From contig VGWF01000003.1 of assembly GCA_016873715.1 (NCBI GenBank), positions 19,293 to 83,292 of the forward strand: DNA of 64,000 nt. The letters run 5' to 3'. Positions 8,390 through 16,201 of this stretch are shown in pieces. Each line of letters begins with the position of its first letter. Within the stretch, counting starts at the first letter, position 1. The notes under the pieces were generated by a model that saw only the letters and a list, made by a program, of their open reading frames with translations, was not told the DNA's origin and did not search any database. The position numbers were made by a program, and so were the translations under genes. This stretch comes from Lentisphaerota bacterium. GTDB lineage: Bacteria > Verrucomicrobiota > Kiritimatiellia > PWTM01.

Positions 8390-8827
8390 TCATTCGCCGC
8401 CCGCGGCGAAGGTCACGTTCTTGATCCCGGCCCTGGCGCATGCGTTCATCACGTCGATCATGCGCTGGTGCTTCGTGGCGTCGTCGCCCTGCAGCGTCAC
8501 CATCGGCTCGGCCTTGGCGGCCGACGAGGCCATCCGGTAGCGCGTCAGCGTGGAGACGAGTTGCGGCAGGTCTACCGAGTCCGGCGCGTCGAACTCCAGG
8601 CCGTTGAGCACGACCCGGCCGGTCTCGCGCACCTCGATGACCTGTTCGTCCGCCATGTCCACCGACTGCGCCTGCGCGAGCATGCCGGGCAGGCGGATGC
8701 CGAGGTCGGCCTCGGACCGGACGAGGCTGGCCGTGGCGATGAAAAAGGCGAGCAGCAGGAAGACCATGTCGATCAGCGACGACACGTTGATGTCCGGCTC
8801 GTCGACCTCGTAGGTGGGCAGTTTCAT
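8390..8827 (-). CDS. exbD: ExbD/TolR-family biopolymer transport protein (second copy)
   Basis: 145 residues. It has a short cytoplasmic tail with EPDINVSSLIDMVFLLLAFF, the ExbD/TolR transmembrane helix with the conserved aspartate (in SLIDMVFLLL) that conducts protons. A periplasmic domain follows, ending in INACARAGIKNVTFAAGGE-like sequence as in TolR. It starts inside the stop of the preceding exbD (ATGA overlap) and ends 13 bases before the VWA gene. Two different ExbD paralogs after one ExbB suggest a heteromeric ExbD dimer in the ExbB ring (inference). Confidence 0.9.
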   Translation of the reverse strand: MKLPTYEVDEPDINVSSLIDMVFLLLAFFIATASLVRSEADLGIRLPGMLAQAQSVDMADEQVIEVRETGRVVLNGLEFDAPDSVDLPQLVSTLTRYRMASSAAKAEPMVTLQGDDATKHQRMIDVMNACARAGIKNVTFAAGGE

Positions 8828-9249
8828 GGCGCCGCCTCCAGTTCCGAGGGCGCGTACACGCCGAAGATGAAGTCGTCGACGCCGATCGCGGCCATGGCGG
8901 TGAGGACCTTCTTGACCTCCTTGTGCTTCACGTTGGCGTCGGCGCGAACGTAGACCTTGGTCTTCGGCTCGGTCTTGAGCCGCTCGGTCACCTCGGCCTT
9001 GAGTTCATCGAGCGTCGCGGCCTTGTCGCCGCTGAAGATGGAGCCGTCGGCGAGGATGTTGACCGTCCACCGGTCGGGGCGCTCCTTGGGGACGACGCCC
9101 TTCGAGGCGACGGGCATCTCCATCTTCATCGTCCGGTTCTGGCTGACGGACGAGGCGCACATGAAGAAGATGAGCAGGAGGAAGACCATGTCGATCATGG
9201 GCGCCATCTGGAACTTGGCTTCCTCGGTATCTTCCTGCACGAAGCGCAT
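8824..9249 (-). CDS. exbD: ExbD/TolR-family biopolymer transport protein (first copy)
   Basis: 141 residues. The N-terminus has FQMAPMIDMVFLLLIFFM, the ExbD/TolR helix with the proton-carrying aspartate. The periplasmic part includes KVYVRADANVKHKEVKKVL and ends in DDFIFGVYAPSELEAAP. It lies 16 bases after exbB and overlaps the next exbD by ATGA. It is clearly diverged from the second copy (different helix neighbours and C-terminus), so this is not a recent duplication. Confidence 0.9.
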   Translation of the reverse strand: MRFVQEDTEEAKFQMAPMIDMVFLLLIFFMCASSVSQNRTMKMEMPVASKGVVPKERPDRWTVNILADGSIFSGDKAATLDELKAEVTERLKTEPKTKVYVRADANVKHKEVKKVLTAMAAIGVDDFIFGVYAPSELEAAP

Positions 9250-9265
9250 GGCGCGTCTCCGGGGA

Positions 9266-10138
9266 TCAGGACTGGGGCTGGGCCGGGGCGGCCGGCGCGG
9301 CGGCCGGCTGCGGCATCGGCGCGGTCAGATCGGGAAGCGTGACCTGGTCGAGCGGAAGCTCGCCGGCGCGCAGCCGGTCCATGATCGCGGAGAGATGGTG
9401 CGTCAGGTTCCCGGCGAGACGGCCGATCCGCGCCATGTTCCCCTGGAACCGGGACTTCAGGTAGAAGTAGAAGAACATGAACGGAATGCCGACGATGAGG
9501 CCGAACGCGGTCGTGATCATGGCCTCGCCGATGTCGTTGGCGAGTTTCTCGGGGTCGCCCATCGCGCCGAGGCCGATCTTCTGGAACGCCTTGATCATTC
9601 CGCTGACCGTGCCGAGAAGCCCGAACATCGGGGCGACGGAGGCGATGATCGAGAGGTAGCTGATCGGGCGCAGGCCGTTGGTGTTCTCCTCGACGGCGGC
9701 CTCCTCCATGGCCTTCTCGATCGTGGCGACGTCGGTGATGCCGTCGCTCAACCGGAGCAGGCCGGCGTTCAGGATGTTCGAGAAGACGCCGGGCGTGCCG
9801 CTGCAGGTCGCGCTCGCGTTGCGGAAGTCGAGGTTCGTGATCAGGTTCTGGAGCACGGGTACGAGGGACGACTGGACCATCTTCGGCTCGCGCAGGAAGA
9901 TGAACCCGAAGATCGTCAGCGCGGCGCCGGCGATCGACAGCGCGCCGATCGGGTACATGGCCCATCCGCCGGTGACCCACATCCCCCACAGGGTGACGGA
10001 CTGATCCTTCGCGGCCGCGGCGGCCGGCGCCGCGGCGGCGGCGGCAGCGGCGGGCGCCTGCGCGAAGACGGCCTGCGCGAGGGCGCCGACCGTGACGGCG
10101 GCGAGCAGGAAGAACACGGAACGGGTTCGGGTGGTCAT
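9266..10138 (-). CDS. exbB: MotA/TolQ/ExbB proton channel protein
   Basis: 290 residues. A signal-like N-terminus (SVFFLLAAVTVGALAQAVFAQ) and an Ala/Pro stretch precede three helices. These are one at YPIGALSIAGAALTIFGFIF, then the TolQ/ExbB pair with SIIASVAPMFGLLGTVSGMI and EAMITTAFGLIVGIPFMFFY. The GLLGTVSGMI and EAMITTAFGL motifs are diagnostic of the family. The cleavable-looking extra N-terminus is common in PVC and Bacteroidetes ExbB. The ATG overlaps the stop of the upstream TPR gene by 4 bases. It energises the ExbD/VWA module encoded next. Confidence 0.9.
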   Translation of the reverse strand: MTTRTRSVFFLLAAVTVGALAQAVFAQAPAAAAAAAAPAAAAAKDQSVTLWGMWVTGGWAMYPIGALSIAGAALTIFGFIFLREPKMVQSSLVPVLQNLITNLDFRNASATCSGTPGVFSNILNAGLLRLSDGITDVATIEKAMEEAAVEENTNGLRPISYLSIIASVAPMFGLLGTVSGMIKAFQKIGLGAMGDPEKLANDIGEAMITTAFGLIVGIPFMFFYFYLKSRFQGNMARIGRLAGNLTHHLSAIMDRLRAGELPLDQVTLPDLTAPMPQPAAAPAAPAQPQS

Positions 10139-11208
10139 GGCTTCTCTCCTTGCGCGCCGGCGGGCGACGCGTCCGGCGCGGCTTTCGGTTCGGACTCCTT
10201 CAAGTACTTCGTCGAGAGGGCGTTCATGTCCTCCTCGGTGCCGAAGAAGATCCCGGCGATGTTGGGATCCTCGCCCGCGGCGGTCATGCCGTTCTCCATG
10301 ATGAACTTCAGGCGGAGGCGGGCCTCGTCGCCCCAGTCGGTGCCGGTGAAGAGCCGGGCGACCTCGTAGTAGACGTCGCGCGCGCGGTGCGGCTCGTTGA
10401 CGTCCTCGTAGCACTGCGCGGCGAGCATCAGGGCGTCCGGGAAGGTCTCGACGTCCTTGTTCTCGTGGATGACCGACTGCACGGCGGCGTCGAGGGCCTC
10501 GCGCGGCTTCTCCTGCGCGTAGAGGAGCCGGGCCTTGGCGAGCCAGTAGATGCCGTAGGATGCGTCGCCCGGCGACGGTTCGCGGGCGGCGGCCAGGCCC
10601 TTCGCCGCCTCGTCGAGCTTGCCGATCTCGACCAGGCACATCTGGGCGCGGATCACCGAGGACTCGCCGTACGGGTGCCAGTTGGCCGAGCGCCCGGCGG
10701 CGGCGAAGAGCGCGAAGGCGTAGCCGTACCATTTCTCCGCCTCGGGACGGCCGGCCTCGCCGCGCTTGGCCGCCTGCTGGGCGGCGCGCAGGTAGTAGCG
10801 GCCGGCCGCCATCACGGGCTCGGTCGCGTTGTTCTCCCGCAGGTCGAGGAACGCGAAGGTCGGCATCAGCGCGCCGTGCAGCAGCACGGCGGCCTGCGCC
10901 CAGCGGCGCTGGGTCGCGGCGGCATAGGCCTTCTCCTCGGGGACGGCAACCTTGAACTCCGCGTCGTCGAAGGCCTCGACCTTGAAGGACGACAGGACGC
11001 CCGGGGGCGAGTTCGTCATGCGGAAGTAGATGTCGGGGCCCTCGCGCTTGACGAGGATGACCTCGCGGATCGCCTCCCCTTCCTTGCCGAGGCGGACGAG
11101 GACCCCGTCCGGCGCGGCGGGCTTCGCGGGGGCGTTGGTCTGCGCCCGCGCGCAGAGGCCGGCGGCCGCCAGGGCCGCGACTGCGATCGCTGGAAGGTGA
11201 CGGGTCAT
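10135..11208 (-). CDS. Exported TPR-like protein of the ExbB/ExbD operon
   Basis: 357 residues with a Sec signal peptide (MTRHLPAIAVAALAAAGLCA). A short beta-rich part follows (LVRLGKEGEAIREVILVKREG), then helical repeats of the tetratricopeptide type (AQMCLVEIGKLDEAAKGLAA; YWLAKARLLYAQEKPREAL; LMLAAQCYEDVNEPHRARDVY). The last ~40 residues are Pro/Ala-rich with no hydrophobic segment. It overlaps both neighbours by ATGA, so translation is coupled with the large TPR gene and exbB. Periplasmic scaffold or cargo-binding roles are possible; there is no catalytic motif. Confidence 0.75.
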   Translation of the reverse strand: MTRHLPAIAVAALAAAGLCARAQTNAPAKPAAPDGVLVRLGKEGEAIREVILVKREGPDIYFRMTNSPPGVLSSFKVEAFDDAEFKVAVPEEKAYAAATQRRWAQAAVLLHGALMPTFAFLDLRENNATEPVMAAGRYYLRAAQQAAKRGEAGRPEAEKWYGYAFALFAAAGRSANWHPYGESSVIRAQMCLVEIGKLDEAAKGLAAAREPSPGDASYGIYWLAKARLLYAQEKPREALDAAVQSVIHENKDVETFPDALMLAAQCYEDVNEPHRARDVYYEVARLFTGTDWGDEARLRLKFIMENGMTAAGEDPNIAGIFFGTEEDMNALSTKYLKESEPKAAPDASPAGAQGEKP

Positions 11209-14021
11209 AGGCGCGCCTGGAACTTCTGCCGCAACTCCTTCGCCGCCTCCGTCTCGGGCAGCTGCGCCCACTCGGCGCGGCTCAGGAACTCGTCGAGGGT
11301 CTCCGCCGCCGACTTGAACTGGCCCAGCTTGCCGAGGCACTCCGCCCGGGCGATGTAGGCCCTGCCGACCCAGTCCTTGTGTCCGGCGTAGAGGACGTAG
11401 ATGCGCTCGAAGTAGGCGGCGGCCTGGTCGTACTTGCGCTGGGCCTGCCACAGTTCGCCGCGGCCGTAGAGGGCGGCGGGCCACAGCGCCTTCCATTCCT
11501 TCGCGCCGAGCAGGTCCTTGTAGGAGGCGTCGGCCTTCTCGGCGTCGCCCTTTTCGCGGTAGAGGCGGCCGAGGACGAGCAGTGCCTGGGCGGCGTCGTC
11601 GGAACTGGCGTAGACCTCGCGGATGATGTTGTACTGGACGATCGCATCGTCGAACGCGCCCGCGTCCATGGCCTGCTGCGCGAGGAGCCGGCGGGCGGTC
11701 AGCGCGTAGTCCGTCTCCGTGAACTCGCGGATGATCGTCTCGGCCGCGGCGCGGGCGAGGTCCGCGTTCTTCGCGGCGACGGCGGCGTCGACCATCCACT
11801 CCAGGACGCCGGCGCTGGCGTACGGGAGGTTGTCCGCCCGGAGCATGAACTTCTGCATCGCGGCCTTCTCGGCGTCGGAGGCGTTCGGATCGTACTGGAT
11901 GATCCGCTCGAGGCGGAGCGCGAGGACGTAGTCCTTCTCCGTCAGGGCCTTCTTCAGCAGTTCGCGCGCGTCGAGCCACGCCTTCTCGCCGTGGACCTTC
12001 CCGGCGCCGCGGGTGCGGTCGACCCATTTCTCGAGGATCAGGTCGACGCCCAGTTCCTTGCGGTCCTTCCCGTAGCGCGACAGGGCGTCCATGAAGAACT
12101 TGAGCGTCACCTCCGGCTGGCCGAGGTCCCAGTAGGCCTCGCCGATCCAGTAGACCGCGAGCGGCACGTTGGATTCGGGCTTCGCGCGCTGGATGTAGGC
12201 GGTGAAGTGGTCGATGCACTCCTGGTACTTCTTCAGCTCGCGCAGCATCTCGCCGCACCGGAACGCGGCGTAGTTGTAGAGCTCGATGTTGAGCTCCATC
12301 GGCAGGGCCTTCTGGTAGCGGCGGACGGCCTCGTCCAGCTCGCCGACCGCGCCGGAGACGTCGCCGAGGATCACGTAGGCCTCGCCGAGGAGCTTGCTCT
12401 CGGGGTAGCGCTGCACGAACGCGAGGAGCTTGCGCTCGGCGTCGTAGAACTGGCTCAGGCCGAAGTCGCAGGTCGCCGAGCGGAAGGAGGCGTCCTCGGC
12501 GAACACCGAGGTCCCGAAGTTCTGCACGACCTTGTCGAAGTTCGGGAGCGCGTCCTCGTACTTCTTGTCGAAGAGGAAGGCCATGCCGAGCCAGTAGCGG
12601 CTGTCCGCCTCGCGCTCGCTGTCGGGGAACTCGCCGACGATGCGGCCGAAGTGCCGCTGCGCGTCGGGCATCTTCTCCTCCATGAACGACGCGTAGCCGA
12701 GCAGGAAGAGGACCTCGACGATGTCCTCGTGCTTCGGGCTCACCTCGAGCGCCTTCCCGAGCACCTGGAGGACCTTCGGCCAGTTCTGGGCGCCGGCGTA
12801 GATCTGGCCGACGGTCAGCGAGACCGTGTCGTAGTGCGGCCCGCCGGGGAAGTTGTCCATGTACTCGTGGCCGCGGGCGAGGCACTTGTCGTTGGGCTTG
12901 ATGCGCGAGGCGCACAGGAACGAGAAATAGAGGTTCTCCTCGCGCTTCTCCTCGAGGCCCTCCTGGAAGAGGTTGTAGAACATCTCGCCGGCCTCGCGCA
13001 GGCGGCGGGTCTCCATGTAGGAGCGCGCGATGCGGTAGAACAGCTCGGGGTCGTAGTTCGGGATCTTCTCCAGGCCCTGCAGTTCGTTCTCGATCTCGGA
13101 GACGGTCTCCTGGGCGCGCAGCAGTTCGCGCGGGAGGCCGGGCGTCCGCTGGAGTCGCTTCACGCGCATCTGCCAGCGCGCGAGCTGGTCCTCGCAGTTG
13201 AGCTTGAGGGTGTCGTGGGGGTGGACGAGCCGGTAGACCCACAGGGCGTCGCGGTACTTCTCGTCGGCGAAGATCTCGTCCCCGGCCTGCAGCGCGGCCA
13301 TGTTCATCGCGACGCTGCGCGACGCGAAGGAGCCGGGCTGGAGCAGCAGCGGGACCATCGGGTAGACCTTGTCGACGGTCAGGTCCTTGAAGTAGGAGGT
13401 CGCCAGCATCGCGGCCGCCCAGTTGCGGCGCATGGGGTCGGGGGCGGTGCGGTAGATCTCGATCAGCAGCGGCTCGGCCGGGGCCCACTTCTCCTCGGCG
13501 AGGTGGCAGCGGGCCATGCAGACGAAGATGTCCGTCCGCATGTCGAGCGGGTACTGGTAGGCCTTCAGCGTCTTCTCGTAGGCCTTCAGCGCGTCGGCGT
13601 ACTTGCCCTCGTAGCGCCACGTGTCGCCGATGAAGATGCCGACGAGGGCCGAGTTGGCGCCGTACTTGAACTTCTTCAGGTACGTGTCGAAGACCGTCCG
13701 GCACTCCTTGAACTGGGCGAGGAAGAGATGGCAGAGGCCGAGGCGGAAGTAGATGTCCTCCATCTCCGCCTTCATGCTGTCGTTGGGGGACTCGCCGAAC
13801 CACTCGATCAACTGCTGGAGGGGCGGAATGGCGTCCTCGTAGGCGCCGACCGCCAGGGCCGCCTGGGCCTTGGCCCGGACCTCCTTGACCGTGTCCTGCG
13901 CCGGCGCCGCGACGGCGCACACGCCGAGAACCGCGGCCGCGGCCAGCATGCGCAGCGCGCCGGGGACGGCGCGCCGGGGCGCGGGCTCCCGGATGGTCTC
14001 ACACAACAACATCGGGGGCAT
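11205..14021 (-). CDS. Large exported tetratricopeptide-repeat protein
   Basis: About 938 residues. After a signal peptide (MLAAAAVLGVCAVAAPAQ) almost the whole chain is TPR-type helix pairs with the usual small/aromatic pattern, for example YFRLGLCHLFLAQFKECRTV, VILGDVSGAVGELDEAVRRY and LLVLGRLYREKGDAEKADAS. Similar TPR proteins head ExbB/ExbD operons in PVC bacteria (from memory) and probably form a periplasmic scaffold. Three in-frame starts are possible: 14021 (used here), 14012 and 13949. None has a good ribosome binding site, and the last would place the signal peptide right at the N-terminus. It is first in the seven-gene operon. Confidence 0.8.
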   Translation of the reverse strand: MPPMLLCETIREPAPRRAVPGALRMLAAAAVLGVCAVAAPAQDTVKEVRAKAQAALAVGAYEDAIPPLQQLIEWFGESPNDSMKAEMEDIYFRLGLCHLFLAQFKECRTVFDTYLKKFKYGANSALVGIFIGDTWRYEGKYADALKAYEKTLKAYQYPLDMRTDIFVCMARCHLAEEKWAPAEPLLIEIYRTAPDPMRRNWAAAMLATSYFKDLTVDKVYPMVPLLLQPGSFASRSVAMNMAALQAGDEIFADEKYRDALWVYRLVHPHDTLKLNCEDQLARWQMRVKRLQRTPGLPRELLRAQETVSEIENELQGLEKIPNYDPELFYRIARSYMETRRLREAGEMFYNLFQEGLEEKREENLYFSFLCASRIKPNDKCLARGHEYMDNFPGGPHYDTVSLTVGQIYAGAQNWPKVLQVLGKALEVSPKHEDIVEVLFLLGYASFMEEKMPDAQRHFGRIVGEFPDSEREADSRYWLGMAFLFDKKYEDALPNFDKVVQNFGTSVFAEDASFRSATCDFGLSQFYDAERKLLAFVQRYPESKLLGEAYVILGDVSGAVGELDEAVRRYQKALPMELNIELYNYAAFRCGEMLRELKKYQECIDHFTAYIQRAKPESNVPLAVYWIGEAYWDLGQPEVTLKFFMDALSRYGKDRKELGVDLILEKWVDRTRGAGKVHGEKAWLDARELLKKALTEKDYVLALRLERIIQYDPNASDAEKAAMQKFMLRADNLPYASAGVLEWMVDAAVAAKNADLARAAAETIIREFTETDYALTARRLLAQQAMDAGAFDDAIVQYNIIREVYASSDDAAQALLVLGRLYREKGDAEKADASYKDLLGAKEWKALWPAALYGRGELWQAQRKYDQAAAYFERIYVLYAGHKDWVGRAYIARAECLGKLGQFKSAAETLDEFLSRAEWAQLPETEAAKELRQKFQARL

Positions 14022-14049
14022 TGTTGCGGCATCGGGACGCCGCATGCAA

Positions 14050-14078
14050 CAAGAAAGAGGGCCGGGGAAGCCCCCGGA
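14050..14078 (-). terminator. Probable rho-independent terminator after ribF
   Basis: On the minus strand a perfect 6-bp stem (CCGGGG / CCCCGG, 14062-14077) with a 4-base loop is followed by a pyrimidine-rich tail CCCTCTTTCTTG. It lies just beyond the ribF stop codon. The U-tract is weak, so termination may be partial. Confidence 0.45.
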
Positions 14079-14082
14079 CCGG

Positions 14083-15039
14083 TCATCCGGCCCGGGGCGG
14101 ACCGGCCGGGTCGCACGAGGCGGCGATCGTGCGGGCGAGTTCGACGTCGATCGCGATCCGGGCGCGCAGCGCGGCGGCGTCGGGGAAAGCCTCGTCGCCC
14201 CGGATCCGATGGAGGAAGGCGACCTCGACCGTGCGTCCGTAGAGGTCGCCGTCGAAGTCGAACAGGAAGACCTCGAGCACCGGGCGCCCGTCCGCGCCGA
14301 ACGTGGGCCGGGTTCCGATGTAGGCGGCCCCCCCGCCCCGGACGCCGTCGCGCACCGTGTGGACCGCGTAGACGCCGGGCGGCGGGTGGAGCTCGCGCAG
14401 GGCGTCGATGTTGGCCGTCGGGAAGCCCAGCTCGCGCCCGACGCGACGGCCGGGTTCGACCGTTCCCTCGACGCCGAACCATCGACCGAGCAGGGAGGCG
14501 GCGCCGGCCATGTCCCCGGCCGCCACGGCCTGGCGGACGCGGGTGCTCGACACCGGCGCGCCGCCGGACTCGACGGGCGGGACGAGGTCGACCGCGAAGC
14601 CGAACCGGTCCGCGAGGCGGAACAGCATCGCCGCATCGCCCGCGCCCCGGTGGCCGAAGCGCCAGCCCTCGCCGACCGCGATGCCGGCAAGGCCCGGCAG
14701 GCCCGAGGCCAGCCCGGCGACGAAGGCCTCGGGCTCGAGACGCGCGAACTCCGGCGTGAATTCGCGCACGAGGCATCCGTCGACGCCGAGTCCGTCGAGC
14801 AGCCGGAGCTTCATCGGCAGCGGGGTGATCAGCGGCGGGGCGGCGTCGGGACGGAGCACCCGCAGCGGGTGGGGATCGAACGTCAGCACCCAGGCCTGCC
14901 CGCCCGCGGCCCGGGCGCGGCTCCGGGCGGCGTCGATGACGCGCCGGTGGCCCAGGTGGAGACCGTCGAGGAAGCCCGCCGCAAGCGCCACCGGCCCCGC
15001 CTCGCGGGGGACCTCGGACGCCTGGCGGACCACGCGCAT
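14083..15039 (-). CDS. ribF: Bifunctional riboflavin kinase / FAD synthetase
   Basis: 318 residues. The N-terminal FMN adenylyltransferase domain shows AAGFLDGLHLGHRRVID (the family's FDGxHxGH nucleotide-binding motif), TFDPHPLRVL and KLRLLDGLGVD. The C-terminal riboflavin kinase domain shows GRELGFPTANI (a PTAN motif for Mg-ATP) and VYAVHTVRDG, ending with the FLFDFDGDLYGRTVEVAFLH region. It converts riboflavin to FMN and FAD. Its ATG overlaps the truB stop by one base (TGATG). It is the last gene of the nusA operon, and a hairpin follows the stop. Confidence 0.93.
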   Translation of the reverse strand: MRVVRQASEVPREAGPVALAAGFLDGLHLGHRRVIDAARSRARAAGGQAWVLTFDPHPLRVLRPDAAPPLITPLPMKLRLLDGLGVDGCLVREFTPEFARLEPEAFVAGLASGLPGLAGIAVGEGWRFGHRGAGDAAMLFRLADRFGFAVDLVPPVESGGAPVSSTRVRQAVAAGDMAGAASLLGRWFGVEGTVEPGRRVGRELGFPTANIDALRELHPPPGVYAVHTVRDGVRGGGAAYIGTRPTFGADGRPVLEVFLFDFDGDLYGRTVEVAFLHRIRGDEAFPDAAALRARIAIDVELARTIAASCDPAGPPRAG

Positions 15040-15770
15040 CACACCGCCGGGAGCAGAACGGTCAGCGGGAGAAGCGAGGCCGCGAGATCCTCGCGGGTAC
15101 CCTGCAGGATCGCGTCGAGCGGCCGGGCGTCGCCCACTTGGAACGAGCCCGAGGCCGAGCGCCGGAGGGACTCGAGGAAGGCCCCGCACCCGAGCTCGCG
15201 GCCGATGTCGGCGCAGAGCGTCCGGACGTAGGTGCCCTTCGTGCATCGCAGCCGGAAGACGGCGCGGGGCGGGTCGAACCCGAGGAGGGAGAAGTCGTAG
15301 ACGTGGATCAGGCGCGGCTCGCGCGGGACGGTCTGCCCGCGACGGGCGAGCTTGTAGAGCGGCACGCCCTCCTTCTTGATCGCGGAGACCATCGGCGGGG
15401 TCTGCATCTGGTCGCCGCGGCGCGTCTCCATCGCGGCGCGGAGGGCGGCCTCCGTCACGCCGGCCGGGTCGCGTTCGGCGGTGACGCGGCCGTCGGCATC
15501 CTCGGTGTCGGTCTCGACGCCGAGGCGCATCGCGCCCTCGTAGGTCTTGTCTGCGCCCATCACGCGGTCGGAGACCTTGGTGCCGCGCCCGATCAGGAGC
15601 ACGAGCAGTCCGGTCGCCATCGGGTCGAGGGTGCCGCCGTGGCCGACCTTGCGGAAGCGGAAGCGGCGGCGGACGGCGTCGACGACGTCATGGGACGTCA
15701 TCCCGCCGGGCTTGTCGACCATCAGCAGGCCGTCGGGATCCGGAAGGTCGGAAGGCGGCGGTCGTCGCAT
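15039..15770 (-). CDS. truB: tRNA pseudouridine-55 synthase
   Basis: 243 residues. VDKPGGMTSHDVVDAV and GHGGTLDPMATGLL are the TruB signatures, with Asp49 as the catalytic nucleophile; KTYEGAMRLGVETDTEDADG and CTKGTYVRTLCADIG also match. It makes pseudouridine 55 in the T-loop of tRNAs. I chose the ATG at 15770 because it lies one base after the rbfA stop (TGAGATG), and the N-terminus then matches the family length. It lacks the C-terminal PUA domain of E. coli TruB and ends about 60 residues earlier, as in many shorter TruB proteins. Confidence 0.93.
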   Translation of the reverse strand: MRRPPPSDLPDPDGLLMVDKPGGMTSHDVVDAVRRRFRFRKVGHGGTLDPMATGLLVLLIGRGTKVSDRVMGADKTYEGAMRLGVETDTEDADGRVTAERDPAGVTEAALRAAMETRRGDQMQTPPMVSAIKKEGVPLYKLARRGQTVPREPRLIHVYDFSLLGFDPPRAVFRLRCTKGTYVRTLCADIGRELGCGAFLESLRRSASGSFQVGDARPLDAILQGTREDLAASLLPLTVLLPAV

Positions 15771-15771
15771 C

Positions 15772-16185
15772 TCAGGGCTCCTCGTCCGCCCCCGGGGAGC
15801 GGGGCGCATCGCGGGGGTCCGGCGCCGCGTCGTCCGCCGCCGGCTCCATCTCGGAGAGCAGCGCGAGGACGCGGTCGCCGCGTTCGATCGCAAGGTCGCG
15901 CTCGAAACGGAAGACCGGCGTGTACTTCAGCTTCACGGCGCGGTGGCAGAGGTCCTGCAGCCTCCCGCGGTGGTGGTTCAGGTGGCGGAAGACGCGGGAG
16001 GCCTCGGCGTCGTCGCCGCGCACGGACACGAGGACCCGCGCCTGGCGGAGGTCCGGGCTCGTCTCCACGTGCGTCACGGTGACGGCGGCGAAGTCGAACG
16101 ACTCGCCGGCCATCTCCCGGTACAGCACGGTCGCAAGCTCCCGCTTCAGGAGCTCGTTGATGCGGGTGATCCGCTGGCTCTGCAT
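15772..16185 (-). CDS. rbfA: 30S ribosome-binding factor A
   Basis: 137 residues. The KH-like RbfA fold is clear: RITRINELLKRELATVLY, VTVTHVETSPDLRQARVLVS and LCHRAVKLKYTPVFRFERD. RbfA acts in late 16S rRNA / 30S maturation. The last ~25 residues (after LLSEMEPAAD) are an acidic, low-complexity tail. It starts 16 bases after infB and runs into truB, the usual order. Confidence 0.92.
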   Translation of the reverse strand: MQSQRITRINELLKRELATVLYREMAGESFDFAAVTVTHVETSPDLRQARVLVSVRGDDAEASRVFRHLNHHRGRLQDLCHRAVKLKYTPVFRFERDLAIERGDRVLALLSEMEPAADDAAPDPRDAPRSPGADEEP

Positions 16186-16201
16186 CGCCCGGCCTCCGGC
16201 G

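Noticed and set aside
7036..10138. Zorya-type phage defence (MotA/ExbD-like motor with effector)
   Set aside because: ExbB has the normal transport type, two ExbD lack a ZorB peptidoglycan domain, and no helicase or nuclease effector is encoded nearby.
13949..14052. Regulatory hairpin (TTGTTGC/GCAACAA) or leaderless promoter at the first TPR gene
   Set aside because: The stem needs a 4-base bulge and includes the possible start codon; the -10 candidate CAACAA is too poor to list.
11379..14759. Plus-strand frame of 1126 residues opposite the TPR gene
   Set aside because: Composition (Val, Leu, Arg, Glu, Asp repeats) is that of the antisense of TPR codons; the TPR reading has a signal peptide and regular repeats.
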